Notes under the pieces: model-generated
What the model saw: only the letters and a program-made list of their open reading frames with translations
The model's database searches: none
What the model was told of the DNA's origin: nothing
Part shown: piece by piece, positions 1-8,131 of the stretch
How positions within the stretch are numbered: the stretch's first letter is position 1
Layout of the letters: the number at the start of each line of letters is the position of its first letter
Source of the DNA: Russula earlei
Taxonomy: Eukaryota > Basidiomycota > Agaricomycetes > Russulales > Russulaceae
Length of the DNA stretch: 14,791 bases
NCBI GenBank assembly: GCA_025769875.1
Contig: JAGFNK010001111.1
Coordinates: forward strand, 1 to 14,791
Direction of reading: 5' to 3'
Made by a program: the position numbers and the translations under genes

Positions 1-171
1 CAGGACCTACCGGAGCACGTCAAACGCCATGTCGGCTCCATGCCGGAAGGATACCTTTCGTATTTTACACGCCGTTACCCTCACCTCTTTATCCACGTGC
101 ACTCTGTCATCGCCAACTCGTCTCTCCGTCAAGAATCCATGTTTCGGTCGTACTTTGATCTGACTGATTGA
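1..171 (+). CDS. IRE1: IRE1 kinase/endoribonuclease, C-terminal end (partial)
   Basis: The frame is open from base 1 to the TGA at 169-171 and gives 56 residues; the gene begins left of the window. The residues match the last part of the KEN RNase domain of IRE1: an LPEHV start, then GSMPEGYLSYFTRRYPHLF, then a final FRSYF segment just before the stop. IRE1 is the ER-membrane sensor of unfolded protein; its cytosolic kinase-RNase half splices the HAC1/XBP1-type mRNA. Only the tail of the RNase domain is present, so kinase and RNase active-site residues cannot be checked. The ending close to the KEN domain is normal for fungal IRE1. The assignment rests on recognised motifs, not on a search. 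Confidence 0.85.
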   Translation, partial: QDLPEHVKRHVGSMPEGYLSYFTRRYPHLFIHVHSVIANSSLRQESMFRSYFDLTD

Positions 172-1408
172 ACCCAAACCAACCACTTACCATACATCAC
201 TGTCGTGCGTCGTTCCCATGCTGTCTGTTGTTACAAGTATATCTGTACTGTATCATTATTTCGATCTTTTGTCATCGTCTTGGTCTTTTGCTTGGCATTA
301 TATTCATCGAGGTCATCGTGACGCGCTCCCTCGTGGGTGGGTCTTAGACCCTTTATTAAGTACGAGTCTCCTATCGAGTTCGAGGACATCGAGGCGATCC
401 TGGGTCAGGTGAGCGCCGGGCGTGAACTGAGGCGGGCGCGTTGGGAGGAATGGGTCCTCGGGTCGATGGAGGATGATTCAAACGTCTTCAGGATGCAGCG
501 ACACGATGGACACTCTTTGCTACCTTCTTGAAGGCCAGGGCAGCAGTGGATGGCTGTTCTTGAGCGGACAACGCGAAGGTGTGGTCAGCGCCGGGGCATC
601 AAGTGCGTGTATGCGGGGCGGTGCGCTTTGGAAGGATAGCGTACGGTACAGACGTACCCGACTATCCGGCGCTCGCCAGGATGTGGGATCATTAGTAGGC
701 ACGATTGCGAGGGTCGCAGACTGTGACATTGAAGGGTGCATCGGGATGGACTTCGATGCGACATAGGAGCGTCGAAAGAGCCGGCCAAGGAGAAGGCGGG
801 ATGGGGCATGGCATTGTCGACAACGAGTGTGCGTGCACCTGGTAAGGGGACTATGAGTGGCTTAAGTTATTTTGTCTGTAAGACAAACATTGTATGCTTG
901 ACACTCGGTGCGCACATGCAAAATGAGGGTTGCATGCATTGAAATCATGTGCAGCTCTGGCTACTGTAGGTAAATAACGGATCAGTCATTGACGGACAGA
1001 AGACAAAATATGAGACAGGGACAAAAAAACAAGATTTCATGCCCCCTTCGGGCGCAGCCAAAGATTGTGTGAGTTCTGATGAACTCCGAGGCATCCAGAG
1101 GACTTCATCATCCAGCGGCTGGATTCCAGCCTCTTGGCAGACCGGAAATCCGCCAGAATGACTCATCGAATCTACACAACCTTCGGTTTCTCACACAGTG
1201 GTCGTGATGGCGATTGATGCAAGACGCGAATGGAAACCTGCCTTGGCGGACACTTTAGTCTTGTGACGAACGAGTAAACCATTCATTCAGTGACTCGGCT
1301 CAAGGTAGGTCCGCATCAATGCATCAAGATCATGATATGATCTGCCTCCCTGTACTGCTCGGGAATTCTGCTAATGGAAAGCCATCACGAATGGGACTCG
1401 ACAAGGAG
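172..1408. other. Intergenic region, no recognised gene
   Basis: This holds the 3' UTR of IRE1 and more than 1 kb without a gene I recognise. A G+C-rich stretch at about 337-770 has overlapping short open frames on both strands. The best is plus-strand 337-531, with an acidic/basic segment (EFEDIEAILGQVSAGRELRR), but it has no known domain and no clear splice sites. Positions 900-1400 are ordinary mixed sequence with a small imperfect palindrome around 1326-1342 (gatcat...atgatc), probably part of the upstream region of the next gene. Confidence 0.5.
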
Positions 1409-1415
1409 TATATAA
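1409..1415 (+). promoter_or_regulatory. Probable TATA box
   Basis: The sequence tatataa sits at 1409-1415, followed about 25-40 bases later by a pyrimidine-rich stretch (1434-1446) that could hold the transcription start. The first ATG of the secreted-protein model is about 155 bases downstream, leaving a plausible fungal 5' UTR. One upstream ATG in another frame occurs at 1543. The call rests only on motif and position. Confidence 0.45.
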
Positions 1416-1568
1416 CGCCAACACCTGCAGTTCCGATTCTCTCCGGCGTTCAATACTAGTTGGTGCCGGTAACCAGCATTTTCTACACCGCCGTCCTGTT
1501 CAATTCCTCCACGGCGTCCACGATTCGATTCTCACTTGAACTCATGAACTTGAAGCCGCTCAAAATAA

Positions 1569-1973
1569 ATGCGCACTTCCACAACTCTTGCCATTATCTG
1601 CCTCGCCTTTCGCGTCGCTCCGTCGTTCGCGCTTCCTTCAGGCCAGGGGGCCACCACCACGTAAACTGCACCTTCGGTCTGTTACATTCTTGAATCTTGC
1701 AGAACTAACCGTATGTCCAGAGGGGAACCTATCCAAGGGGGAAATCGGGTTACGCAGCAGATGAAGTCGTTGCTGATGCCAACGGAGAATGATTACTGGG
1801 ATAATCCTATCAGAACGGGTCACCGAATCCGATTTGCTCCAACGCCAGAGGCTGATCGCAGGAAAAGTTTGCGGAAAAAGCCGATGCGCACACTTCGTCT
1901 TCCTCCGAAAAATTTTAAGCCAAAGCCCATTAGAATTGAACGGTTACATAAATGTGCTTATTTTTTTAAATGA
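1569..1973 (+). CDS. Small secreted basic protein (two exons, 1569-1660 and 1721-1973)
   Basis: Exon 1 begins at the ATG at 1569 and encodes a textbook signal peptide: MRTSTT, then the hydrophobic core LAIICLAFRVA, then a likely cleavage after SFA. An intron at 1661-1720 keeps the frame and joins it to an open frame ending at TGA 1971-1973, giving 114 residues. The mature part is hydrophilic, with a short acidic/aromatic patch (TENDYWDNP) and a strongly basic, proline-containing C-terminal half (KSLRKKPMRTLRLPPK, then KPKPIRIERLHK). It has one cysteine near the end. I recognise no family. Signal peptide, intron signals and frame continuity are seen; secretion is inferred. The last residues (CAYFFK) come only 40 bases before a MULE terminal repeat, so the original 3' end may be lost. 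The first in-frame ATG upstream of the basic part is 1713, an alternative start without a signal peptide. Confidence 0.55.
1661..1720 (+). other. Predicted intron in the secreted-protein gene
   Basis: The donor GTAAAC is at 1661 and the branch-site consensus CTAAC at 1705-1709, followed 10 bases later by the acceptor CAG at 1718-1720. The length is 60 bases, usual for basidiomycetes. An AG at 1701-1702 lies upstream of the branch site; using it would also keep the frame and add six residues (120 aa). The donor is weaker than GTAAGT. Confidence 0.5.
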
Positions 1974-2012
1974 GCTAGGGAGGAGGGTCACCAGATTGGG
2001 GTGGGTATGGGC

Positions 2013-2390
2013 AGGTTTTGACTTTTTGCAGTGGGTTGAATTATAAAAGGTGATTGTGTAGGCAAGAGAATTGGGGCTTCAATCACATGTTAACAGATGA
2101 AATTTACTTATATAAGCAAGTTAATAATAAGATAACTACTTACCTTTTTCCCCTACCAAAACCAAAAAAAAAAGAAATGTTATTGTGTTTCTGATTAACT
2201 GGTGCACCATCCACACCATCCACCCATTCTGGCCTGAGCACCCCTTTCACTACACAATGTTTTGAGATCACTGCCAATTCTGGAAAGAGGGGAGGTCTCA
2301 ATTATGACCAGTTGCATGGCAGATACCCTATGGAATGGCTGACAGCAGCTGATTTTGAGGCATGGTGCCAGCAAGAAGAACTCACTAAGG
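2013..2390 (+). mobile_element. Truncated 5' end of a MULE DNA transposon
   Basis: From 2013 the sequence follows, base for base with scattered changes, the reverse complement of the right end of the complete MULE at 9182-12039. Shared features are the outer AG...ttttgactttt terminus, the ATAAAAGGTGATTG block, the subterminal CAATCAC, the A-rich leader and the start of the transposase gene. Similarity fades after the GCCAGCAAGAAGAACT block at about 2370-2385. About 14 bases of the inverted repeat (between ggttg and ataaaagg) are absent. The rest of the element and its other terminus are not seen in the window, so this is a one-ended fragment. No flanking duplication can be assigned. Confidence 0.8.
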
Positions 2391-2407
2391 TCCCATTTAC
2401 CAACTGA
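2177..2407 (+). pseudogene. MULE transposase N-terminus (remnant)
   Basis: The ATG at 2177 aligns with the start codon of the minus-strand MULE transposase at 11880. The frame runs 77 codons to TGA 2405-2407 with one internal TGA at codon 6 (2192-2194). Matching segments are the Ser/Pro-rich N-terminus, TTQ, then ANSGKRGGLNYD against ANSGKRGDFNYD, and the QQEEL block. Between these the remnant reads HGRYPMEWLTAADFEAW, which looks like the conserved frame of fungal MULE proteins; the complete copy is out of frame there. The zinc-finger and catalytic regions are missing, so it has no function of its own. Confidence 0.75.
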
Positions 2408-2580
2408 GAATTTTTGAATTGAACTTGAACTTGGATTTCAGGATTTTCCAGGGGTGACAGGAGTCACAGGCATGATGAAAGGGACATGATAACTTGATTA
2501 ACTGATATGAGTTTTTTTTAATTATGAGCTTTTTGCCTGCCAGATTTCCAAATTTGCATATTGTCATTACATATTCATAT
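2408..2580. other. AT-rich spacer between MULE remnant and LINE
   Basis: This is about 170 bases of AT-rich sequence with T runs and no gene, RNA or promoter that I can support. It is the left flank of the LINE target site: its end (attcatat) continued into the 12-bp target and then into 13236 before the LINE inserted. Confidence 0.6.
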
Positions 2581-2592
2581 GTGTGGAGTAAC
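2581..2592. repeat. LINE target-site duplication, left copy
   Basis: The 12 bases gtgtggagtaac are repeated without mismatch at 13224-13235, directly after the LINE poly(A). This fixes the left end of the LINE at about 2593. Confidence 0.9.
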
Positions 2593-2687
2593 CATGGATC
2601 TAGGTCCGCTACCACCACCAACCCCCCAACCCTAACCCTAATCACAACCCCCCCCAACCTCGCTCAGAGGAGCCCCCCGACCCAGGG
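2593..2687 (+). other. LINE 5' UTR
   Basis: C-rich leader before the first long ORF1 frame. It contains two tandem CCCTAA units (2630-2641) and C runs. LINE 5' regions usually carry an internal promoter, but I see no motif that I can name. Confidence 0.5.
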
Positions 2688-4942
2688 ATGACTTGTCTAC
2701 CGAGCAAGGAGACGCAAAAAAACCTGGACCCCCTGCAGGAGGCCACAGCCGACAGCAGTGGGACCTTCATGGGACAACCACAGGCTGAAGGAGACCCCTC
2801 CTCCTCCTCCTCTGACCTACAATCCAACGCCACCATGGTACTCCATGCCATCCAAAAGGGCTTTCTTCCCCAAAAAACCCCAGGGTGCTAGACGCCTTAG
2901 ATTGGGCCCAACTCAGCTGCCACTTGGTGAATGCCATTGGACACAGATTCCTCCAGGCAATTGATGACCTCAACGAAACTGAGATCTCAGATGTTGTCGC
3001 AGGAGCCGCAGACCCAGCCCCAGCAGCACCCGCCCTCCCTACCCTCTTTCACAGATTAACTGACACAGCTAACCTTTTGGCTGCCCATCTTGCCAGAAAT
3101 CTCCTAGACTACCAAGGTGAGCTCTCCAGCACTCTAGAAGACTACCGGAGAAAAGTCGCCAAAAAAGCATCAACTGAGATCGAAGAGACCTGGTGAGTAT
3201 GGAAGGAGAAACAGATTGAGCAAAGAGCAGCAGCACAGGAGGTGGAAATCACCACAGCTGCATGAACCAGGAACATATCCCTCCTCCTGAACACTGCCAA
3301 AGAGCTAGGTCTAACCCTCTCCACGCCAAGAAGCACTGACCACATACAGATGACACCCAAAGCGGGAAACAAAAGGACCATCTCTGAGTCAGCCCCACAG
3401 CTAGCCGCAACCAATACACCATGTACAGCAGCGCCCAATGGAACAAGTGTCACAACCCCCAACTCCCACACACCGAGAGGATGGAAGCAATTACACCCGC
3501 CCCACACCCCATGCCTACCCAGCAGGCAAGCGGACCCCTCCCCCACACCCATCCCCAAAAGTAAGTCCCCCCCTAGACTGCTAACGGAACCACAGAGAAC
3601 CACATGCACGGACACTGCTGCTATCACTCAAGCAGTTATAACGGCGATGGCCCCCTTCATAGCATGCTTAGAAGCCATGGAGAAATGTTCCATGCCACCG
3701 CCGCCAAACACAATACCAGGTGAGTCGCAGACCACAAAACGTGCTGACAGGAACCCCAGGCCCAAGGTACCACCTCCACCCCCACCCCTTTTGACCAACA
3801 CCACACAAGCATGCCCTCCCGCTGCCCCCAACACTGCGGAGAAGCCGGAAGACATTCACTTCAGTATCCAGCAAAAGGAGAAACTGGAAAGACCAAAACA
3901 CAGCTAAGGGAACACCCACGCCCGCACTAACTATGACCACCATCACCCCAGCAACCTACACCACCATAGCAGCAGCTGCGGCCAACAACCCAATGCAGCC
4001 CACTGGATCCAAACCAAGAACAACCACCCGAACGCCATCACGAAGTAACAGTACTGAGATCAGGTGAGCTCAAAAACACACTAACGGAACCAGACAGCTC
4101 CGGGAAGTATGCCTCAGCATGAGCAAGGCGGTAGCCAACCCAATCCCTCTCAAAGCAGGCAGATGGAGTGTACACCCGTGCAGCAGAGGTAATTTCATCT
4201 ACTCCTTCGAAGGTAACATTCCCTTCAAGCACATCCTATCATATGAACACCTCCTACTCAAACCCTTCCAAGGAGTAGGACAGCTGTGCCCATCACTGGG
4301 ATGGACACACCTACTCGCATGGAGTCCTGGTCAAGGACAATGATGACATCATCTTTGACTGGCAGACCTCCTCACAGAGGTAAGAATGCTACCAGGCCTC
4401 AGAAATGCCACTTCTCTATGACCCCGAGGTGGCTAAAACCCATTGAGAGGATCAACAGCACATATTCAACCATCACCTTTGCCATCTCAGACCCAAACGA
4501 ATGGTTACCAATGCGCTAGCCAAGAGGCACACTGCCTTATTCGGTAAGGAAGTCCAAATTGTAAGTGGATTGACAAGCCCCTTAGTACAATGCTCGAGAT
4601 GCCACGCCCTAGGACACACGAAAAAATCGAAAGCGTGCCCTCTCGGGAAAGACTTGGTAAGATGCTACATCTGCGGGGATCCCACAAATCAGAGGAGCAT
4701 GACCAACGATGTGCCGGAAAACACAACACGCAGGACTCTGCGATTGCTCGCACTTCAAATGCCTTAACTGCCAACTAACCGGACATAATTGCAGAGATGC
4801 CAAGTGCCCCGCCAGAGACAATTACAGAATGAGGGCCCGCGCAGAGCAGTCCGCTCAAAAGACAAAGGTAAAGGCAGGGAAACTGAACCCGAACCAGAGG
4901 ACGAGCACACCGCAAATGGACAGAGAACCTAACCGACTGTGA
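2688..4942 (+). pseudogene. LINE ORF1, gag-like RNA-binding protein (frameshifted)
   Basis: The coding sequence is spread over all three frames. Readable blocks are: an N-terminal Ser/Gln-rich part (2688-2890); a helical block with WAQLSCHLVNAIGHRFLQA (2888-3196); a long Pro/Thr-rich disordered part (3350-3907); a conserved gag block with SKAVANPIPLKAGRWSVHP and NFIYSFEGNIPF (4119-4300), then LKPIERINSTYSTITFAISD (4430-4500); and three CCHC-type knuckles at about 4591-4810. Knuckle 1 is CSRCHALGH...C, knuckle 2 starts CYICG, and knuckle 3 is CLNCQLTGHNCRDAKC. At least five frameshifts separate these blocks, including one inside knuckle 2 (about 4675) and one after it. ORF1 proteins of this kind bind the element's RNA. 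A further acidic and Pro-rich stretch (4945-5195) may be its C-terminus in another frame. The exact start is uncertain. Confidence 0.8.
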
Positions 4943-5202
4943 CAATGAAGACAATATGTACATGGACCTAGACAAGGTAGGTGATGACCCCTTCGACCAC
5001 AATCCAAACCAAAGCACCCATGCACACCCTCACCCTGCCACCCCAGGCAGAGCGGAATCACCCCAAACCACACCCAAAAAGAAGACAATCTCCTTCAGCC
5101 CACCCGGAATGGACCCACACTGCAGCCAAAGCACAGAGGTGCGTGCCACCGAACAACCACACTCACCCCATAAGGAAGCGCTGCCACAACCAACCCTCTG
5201 TA

Positions 5203-5955
5203 ATGACGGAACACCCTATTCTAAGCATAGCATCGGTTAATATGCGTAGGTGCAACGCCATGACCCATGCCTTACTAAATAGTGCCACAGAAACAGATCT
5301 ACTACTTGTACAGGAACCCTGGTACAACAAATAGGGACGGCACGCAAGGACGATGCCCGAAACGGCACAGACATTCTAGGTGGAGCAGCCTCCCCAGCAT
5401 GGGAGCTCCTCTACCCAGGCTTCGTAAATGGTCAAGTACCAAAGGTAATGTCCTACGCACGGAAACACAACTCAAACAACCGGAAAGCACCACCTTTCAC
5501 AGGCACAACAAGACAAGATGTCTGCAAACACCCCTGCATCCAAGTGCTGGACATACTACTAGACAATGAAACATGGCAAGTGATCAATTTCTACCATGAC
5601 ATGTTAAGGACGCTTCAGCCCTCGCAGCTCTCCTAAACATAGACATCAACCCCAACATTCTGACACTCATAATAGGTGACTTCAACACCCACTCACCAAC
5701 CTGGTCCCCACAAGGAACCCCAAATCTCCATGGGCCAATTGTATAGAAGACTGGACGGCGACAAACCTTCTCATCCTAGCCAACACCCCCGGAGACATAA
5801 CGCACAAAGGAGCAGCCCATGAGAGAGACTCCACAATAGACCTGGCATGGCTCAACGTAGCGGCGGTGAGGTCCGCCACTTTCACAAACCTTGTCATAGA
5901 CTGGCCCGGCTCTCTAGGCTCAGGACCACGCCATGCTCCGCATCACCGGTAACCC
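5203..5955 (+). pseudogene. LINE ORF2 N-terminus: APE-type endonuclease domain
   Basis: The ATG at 5203 starts the frame with ILSIASVNMRR, followed by DLLLVQEPWY, the first two motifs of the apurinic-like endonuclease that nicks target DNA for reverse transcription. A stop at 5332-5334 ends that frame, but the next frame continues at once with GTARKDDARNG and runs to NFYHDM (about 5600). The third block has LTLIIGDFNTHSPTW (about 5655-5705), then STIDLAWLN. The last motif, SDH, is split by one extra base near 5923: the frame reads GSLGSG, and the DHAM part is in the next frame. The motif order and residues are complete; only frameshifts and a stop break the domain. Confidence 0.85.
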
Positions 5956-7165
5956 ACTTATGCACAACACTGACTCTGGAACAGACAACCCAGACCTAGG
6001 TTTCCTAGTTGACCCAGAACAGAAAGACGCCTGGATCAAAAGCTTCAAGGGAATAGGTAAAAGATGGTGCCCACCCACAATCCATCCACCAAAAACTAGA
6101 TGACGAGGTAGCCCGCTACATGACTGACATTCAACTCACAAATGAAGAGATGCTAAAACAGAGACGCCAACATCACCAACACACTGCACCATGGTGGAAT
6201 GCGGAGTGCAAGAGGGCAATCCTCTCACTCAAAGAAGCACCCAACAGTGACGAGCGATGGAGAGCCCAAAAATGACTGAAGACCACAATCCAGCAGCAAA
6301 GCGACACTGGGCCGACAACTATATCAACCGAGCCCAACTCTGGGAAGTTGCCACTTGGAGACACGGATGCAAAACAAAAGATTCCCCCACTACAGGGAAC
6401 GAAGGTATCATGAACTCTCACAATGAAATGGCTAACACTTTTTCACAGTGTTTCTTCACCGCGACCAACAAGAAGTGAGCACGCACTTCCCGGACAACCC
6501 AGAGCCACTCCAACAACAACCACTACCCCAAATACAAAAAGACCTAGTAAGTGACCTACTAAAGAAAGTATCTGGGAGGTCAGCCCCAGGGCCCTCAGGC
6601 CACTCCTGGACACTAATCAAATGGGCATGGGAAGCAAACCCGACAAGACTCCTTTGGCTCATCGAAAACTGTCTCAAGACAGGCCATCACCCGAACATAT
6701 GGAAAGAAGCCCTGGTGTGCGTCATACCCAAACCACACAGAGCTGACTACACACTAGCAAAAATTACCACCTGATAGCACTACTGGAATGCCTTGGTAAG
6801 CTTCTGGAAAAAGTCATGGCCAAACTAATATACCAGGACATGGCAAAACATGAGATTGTCCCCACATCCCAATATGGAGGAAGGAACGCATCATCAACAA
6901 CTGATGCGGGCCTCACCCTACTGCACGATATCCAAGCAGCACACCAAGCAGGCCTTAGATGTGGCATACTGCTCTTTGACATACAGGGTTTCTTCAACAA
7001 TATTAATCATGCATGACTAACGCAGGTGGTTGAGAACCTGGGTTTTGTGCCGGAAATGGTTAGGTGGTGCCGTTCATTCCTAGCTAACAGGAAGGTACGT
7101 CTAAAGTTCAATGGACATACCTTGGACCCCTTCGACCTGGTAGTGGGAACCCCCCAAGGATCACC
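5956..7165 (+). pseudogene. LINE ORF2 reverse transcriptase, N-terminal half (up to motif B)
   Basis: Linker sequence to about 6440 is followed by recognisable RT blocks: SAPGPSGHSW (from 6580), WKEALVCVIPKP, then after a frameshift near 6766 NYHLIALLECLGKLLEK, QYGGRNASSTTDAGLTLLHDI, and motif A, ILLFDIQGFFNNINH. The motif A aspartate is at 6978-6980. A TGA at 7016-7018 interrupts the frame after NINHA, and the text continues with LTQVVENLGFVPEMVRWC and the start of motif B, GTPQGSP, at the LTR junction. RT copies the element RNA at the nicked target. The domain resumes at 8132. Confidence 0.85.
7161..7165. repeat. LTR target-site duplication, left copy
   Basis: The 5 bases tcacc are repeated at 8127-8131 on the other side of the LTR, the usual size for Ty3/gypsy and Ty1/copia integration. 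Confidence 0.85.
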
Positions 7166-7400
7166 TGTCAAGACTCACTGTTGAACTATCCAGTTCAAGA
7201 GCGAGGGATAAGCTCAAAGACGAGTCGATAGACGTCCAAGACCGCGTGGGCAAGGAGAGTAGAGTCCAGAGTAGTAACAAATACCAGAGAGGTACTGTTA
7301 CTGTGAGAGTAGAGCAATCACGCAGGGAAGAGGCCAGGGTAGTCACAAGGGGACGGTCCTTAGAGGAGTATCCCAGGGATGGAGAGTGCCGTAAACAAAT

Positions 7401-7420
7401 GGACAGTCTGAGGACTGTCC
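7401..7420. repeat. Inverted repeat in the LTR
   Basis: GGACAGT and ACTGTCC form a perfect 7-bp stem around a 6-base loop. It may be a structural or regulatory site of the LTR; no function is shown. Confidence 0.5.
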
Positions 7421-7526
7421 GCTACTTTATTGAGCGCTTATATACTACAAGAGAACTGCTAAATAGGGAACAAGTCATAACCTTGTTATCAAGCACAATA
7501 GAGTGATGAGTAAGAAGTCGGAGGAC

Positions 7527-7560
7527 GCTTACTGAGCATGCTCAGTCATGCTCAGTAAGC
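7527..7560. repeat. 14-bp perfect hairpin in the LTR
   Basis: GCTTACTGAGCATG (7527-7540) and CATGCTCAGTAAGC (7547-7560) are exact reverse complements around the loop CTCAGT. Direct repeats of GAGTAAGA flank it (near 7509, 7565 and 7586). The cluster could be a transcription control or RNA structure of the parent retrotransposon. Confidence 0.7.
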
Positions 7561-8126
7561 TGCTGAGTAAGAAGCTTCTCTTGATGAGTAAGAGCTTCCA
7601 TTGTCCATGTGTTCACTGCTTTAGTGCACGTGCAAGCACCTGGTTTATTTCCTATTAGTTAGTTTAGGGCCGGTCATTTGAGGACTTGTAGTTTGGTCAG
7701 GGAATAGTGTTATCTTATAAGGCCCTTATATAGTTCTATTAGGGTCCTTAGAGTCGACCCTAATACTTTATTAAGGTCTTAGTGTTGCCTTATAGTTCGT
7801 TCTATAGTTATTAGAGTTGGTCTAATAACGCATTGTAGGGCCTTTGATACTAGGTTAGTACCTATTGTAGAGTTCCTAGGGTCGTCCCAAAGGGTCCTTA
7901 GGAAGGCCCTAATACTGTCTTTTGTTGCTAGAAGGGTTGCTTTTAAGTGGGGCTTGCTGTATGTTGATTGTGCCGAGAATCGCTCGCGCAACAATGCGCG
8001 CGTGATATTGTGGACACCTCTACTCACCCGTTTTGCTCGTGTGAACAGGGTGACACCATAGAGGCTGGGTTTCCTCCTATAAGGAAGGGTCCTTCAAGGG
8101 CCCTCTCCAGAGAATGGTTCATGACA

Positions 8127-8131
8127 TCACC
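8127..8131. repeat. LTR target-site duplication, right copy
   Basis: tcacc matches 7161-7165 exactly. Confidence 0.85.

Larger units (their letters stand above)
7166..8126. mobile_element. Solo LTR of an LTR retrotransposon (961 bp)
   Basis: It starts TGTCAAGACTC and ends ...TTCATGACA, so the ends are TG...CA with a perfect 5-bp terminal inversion (TGTCA/TGACA). The flanks are a 5-bp duplication, tcacc. Removing it and one tcacc joins LINE motif B in frame across the site, which fixes both borders. Its base composition (G/T-rich, with AGGGTCCTTA repeats at 7740 and 7894) differs sharply from the LINE. It holds hairpins at 7401-7420 and 7527-7560 and TATA-like TTATATA sequences near 7438 and 7725. 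The open frame at 7246-7506 inside it has no recognisable domain. No gag-pol and no second LTR are present, so recombination between two LTRs is the likely origin. The orientation is not determined. Confidence 0.9.

Noticed and set aside
2628..2642. An interstitial telomere or chromosome end
   Set aside because: Only two CCCTAA units occur, and they lie inside the LINE 5' leader bounded by its target-site duplication.
3142..3627. A 161-codon minus-strand open frame
   Set aside because: It is the shadow of the A/C-rich, Pro/Thr-rich ORF1 coding strand; its translation is low-complexity Gly/Val/Leu-rich sequence without a domain.
7246..7506. An 86-codon charged open frame within the LTR
   Set aside because: It lies inside a solo LTR, has no recognisable domain, and such frames arise easily in LTR sequence.
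7166..8126. A complete LTR retrotransposon or a MITE
   Set aside because: No gag-pol or second LTR is present, and the ends TG...CA with a 5-bp duplication fit a solo LTR rather than a MITE.
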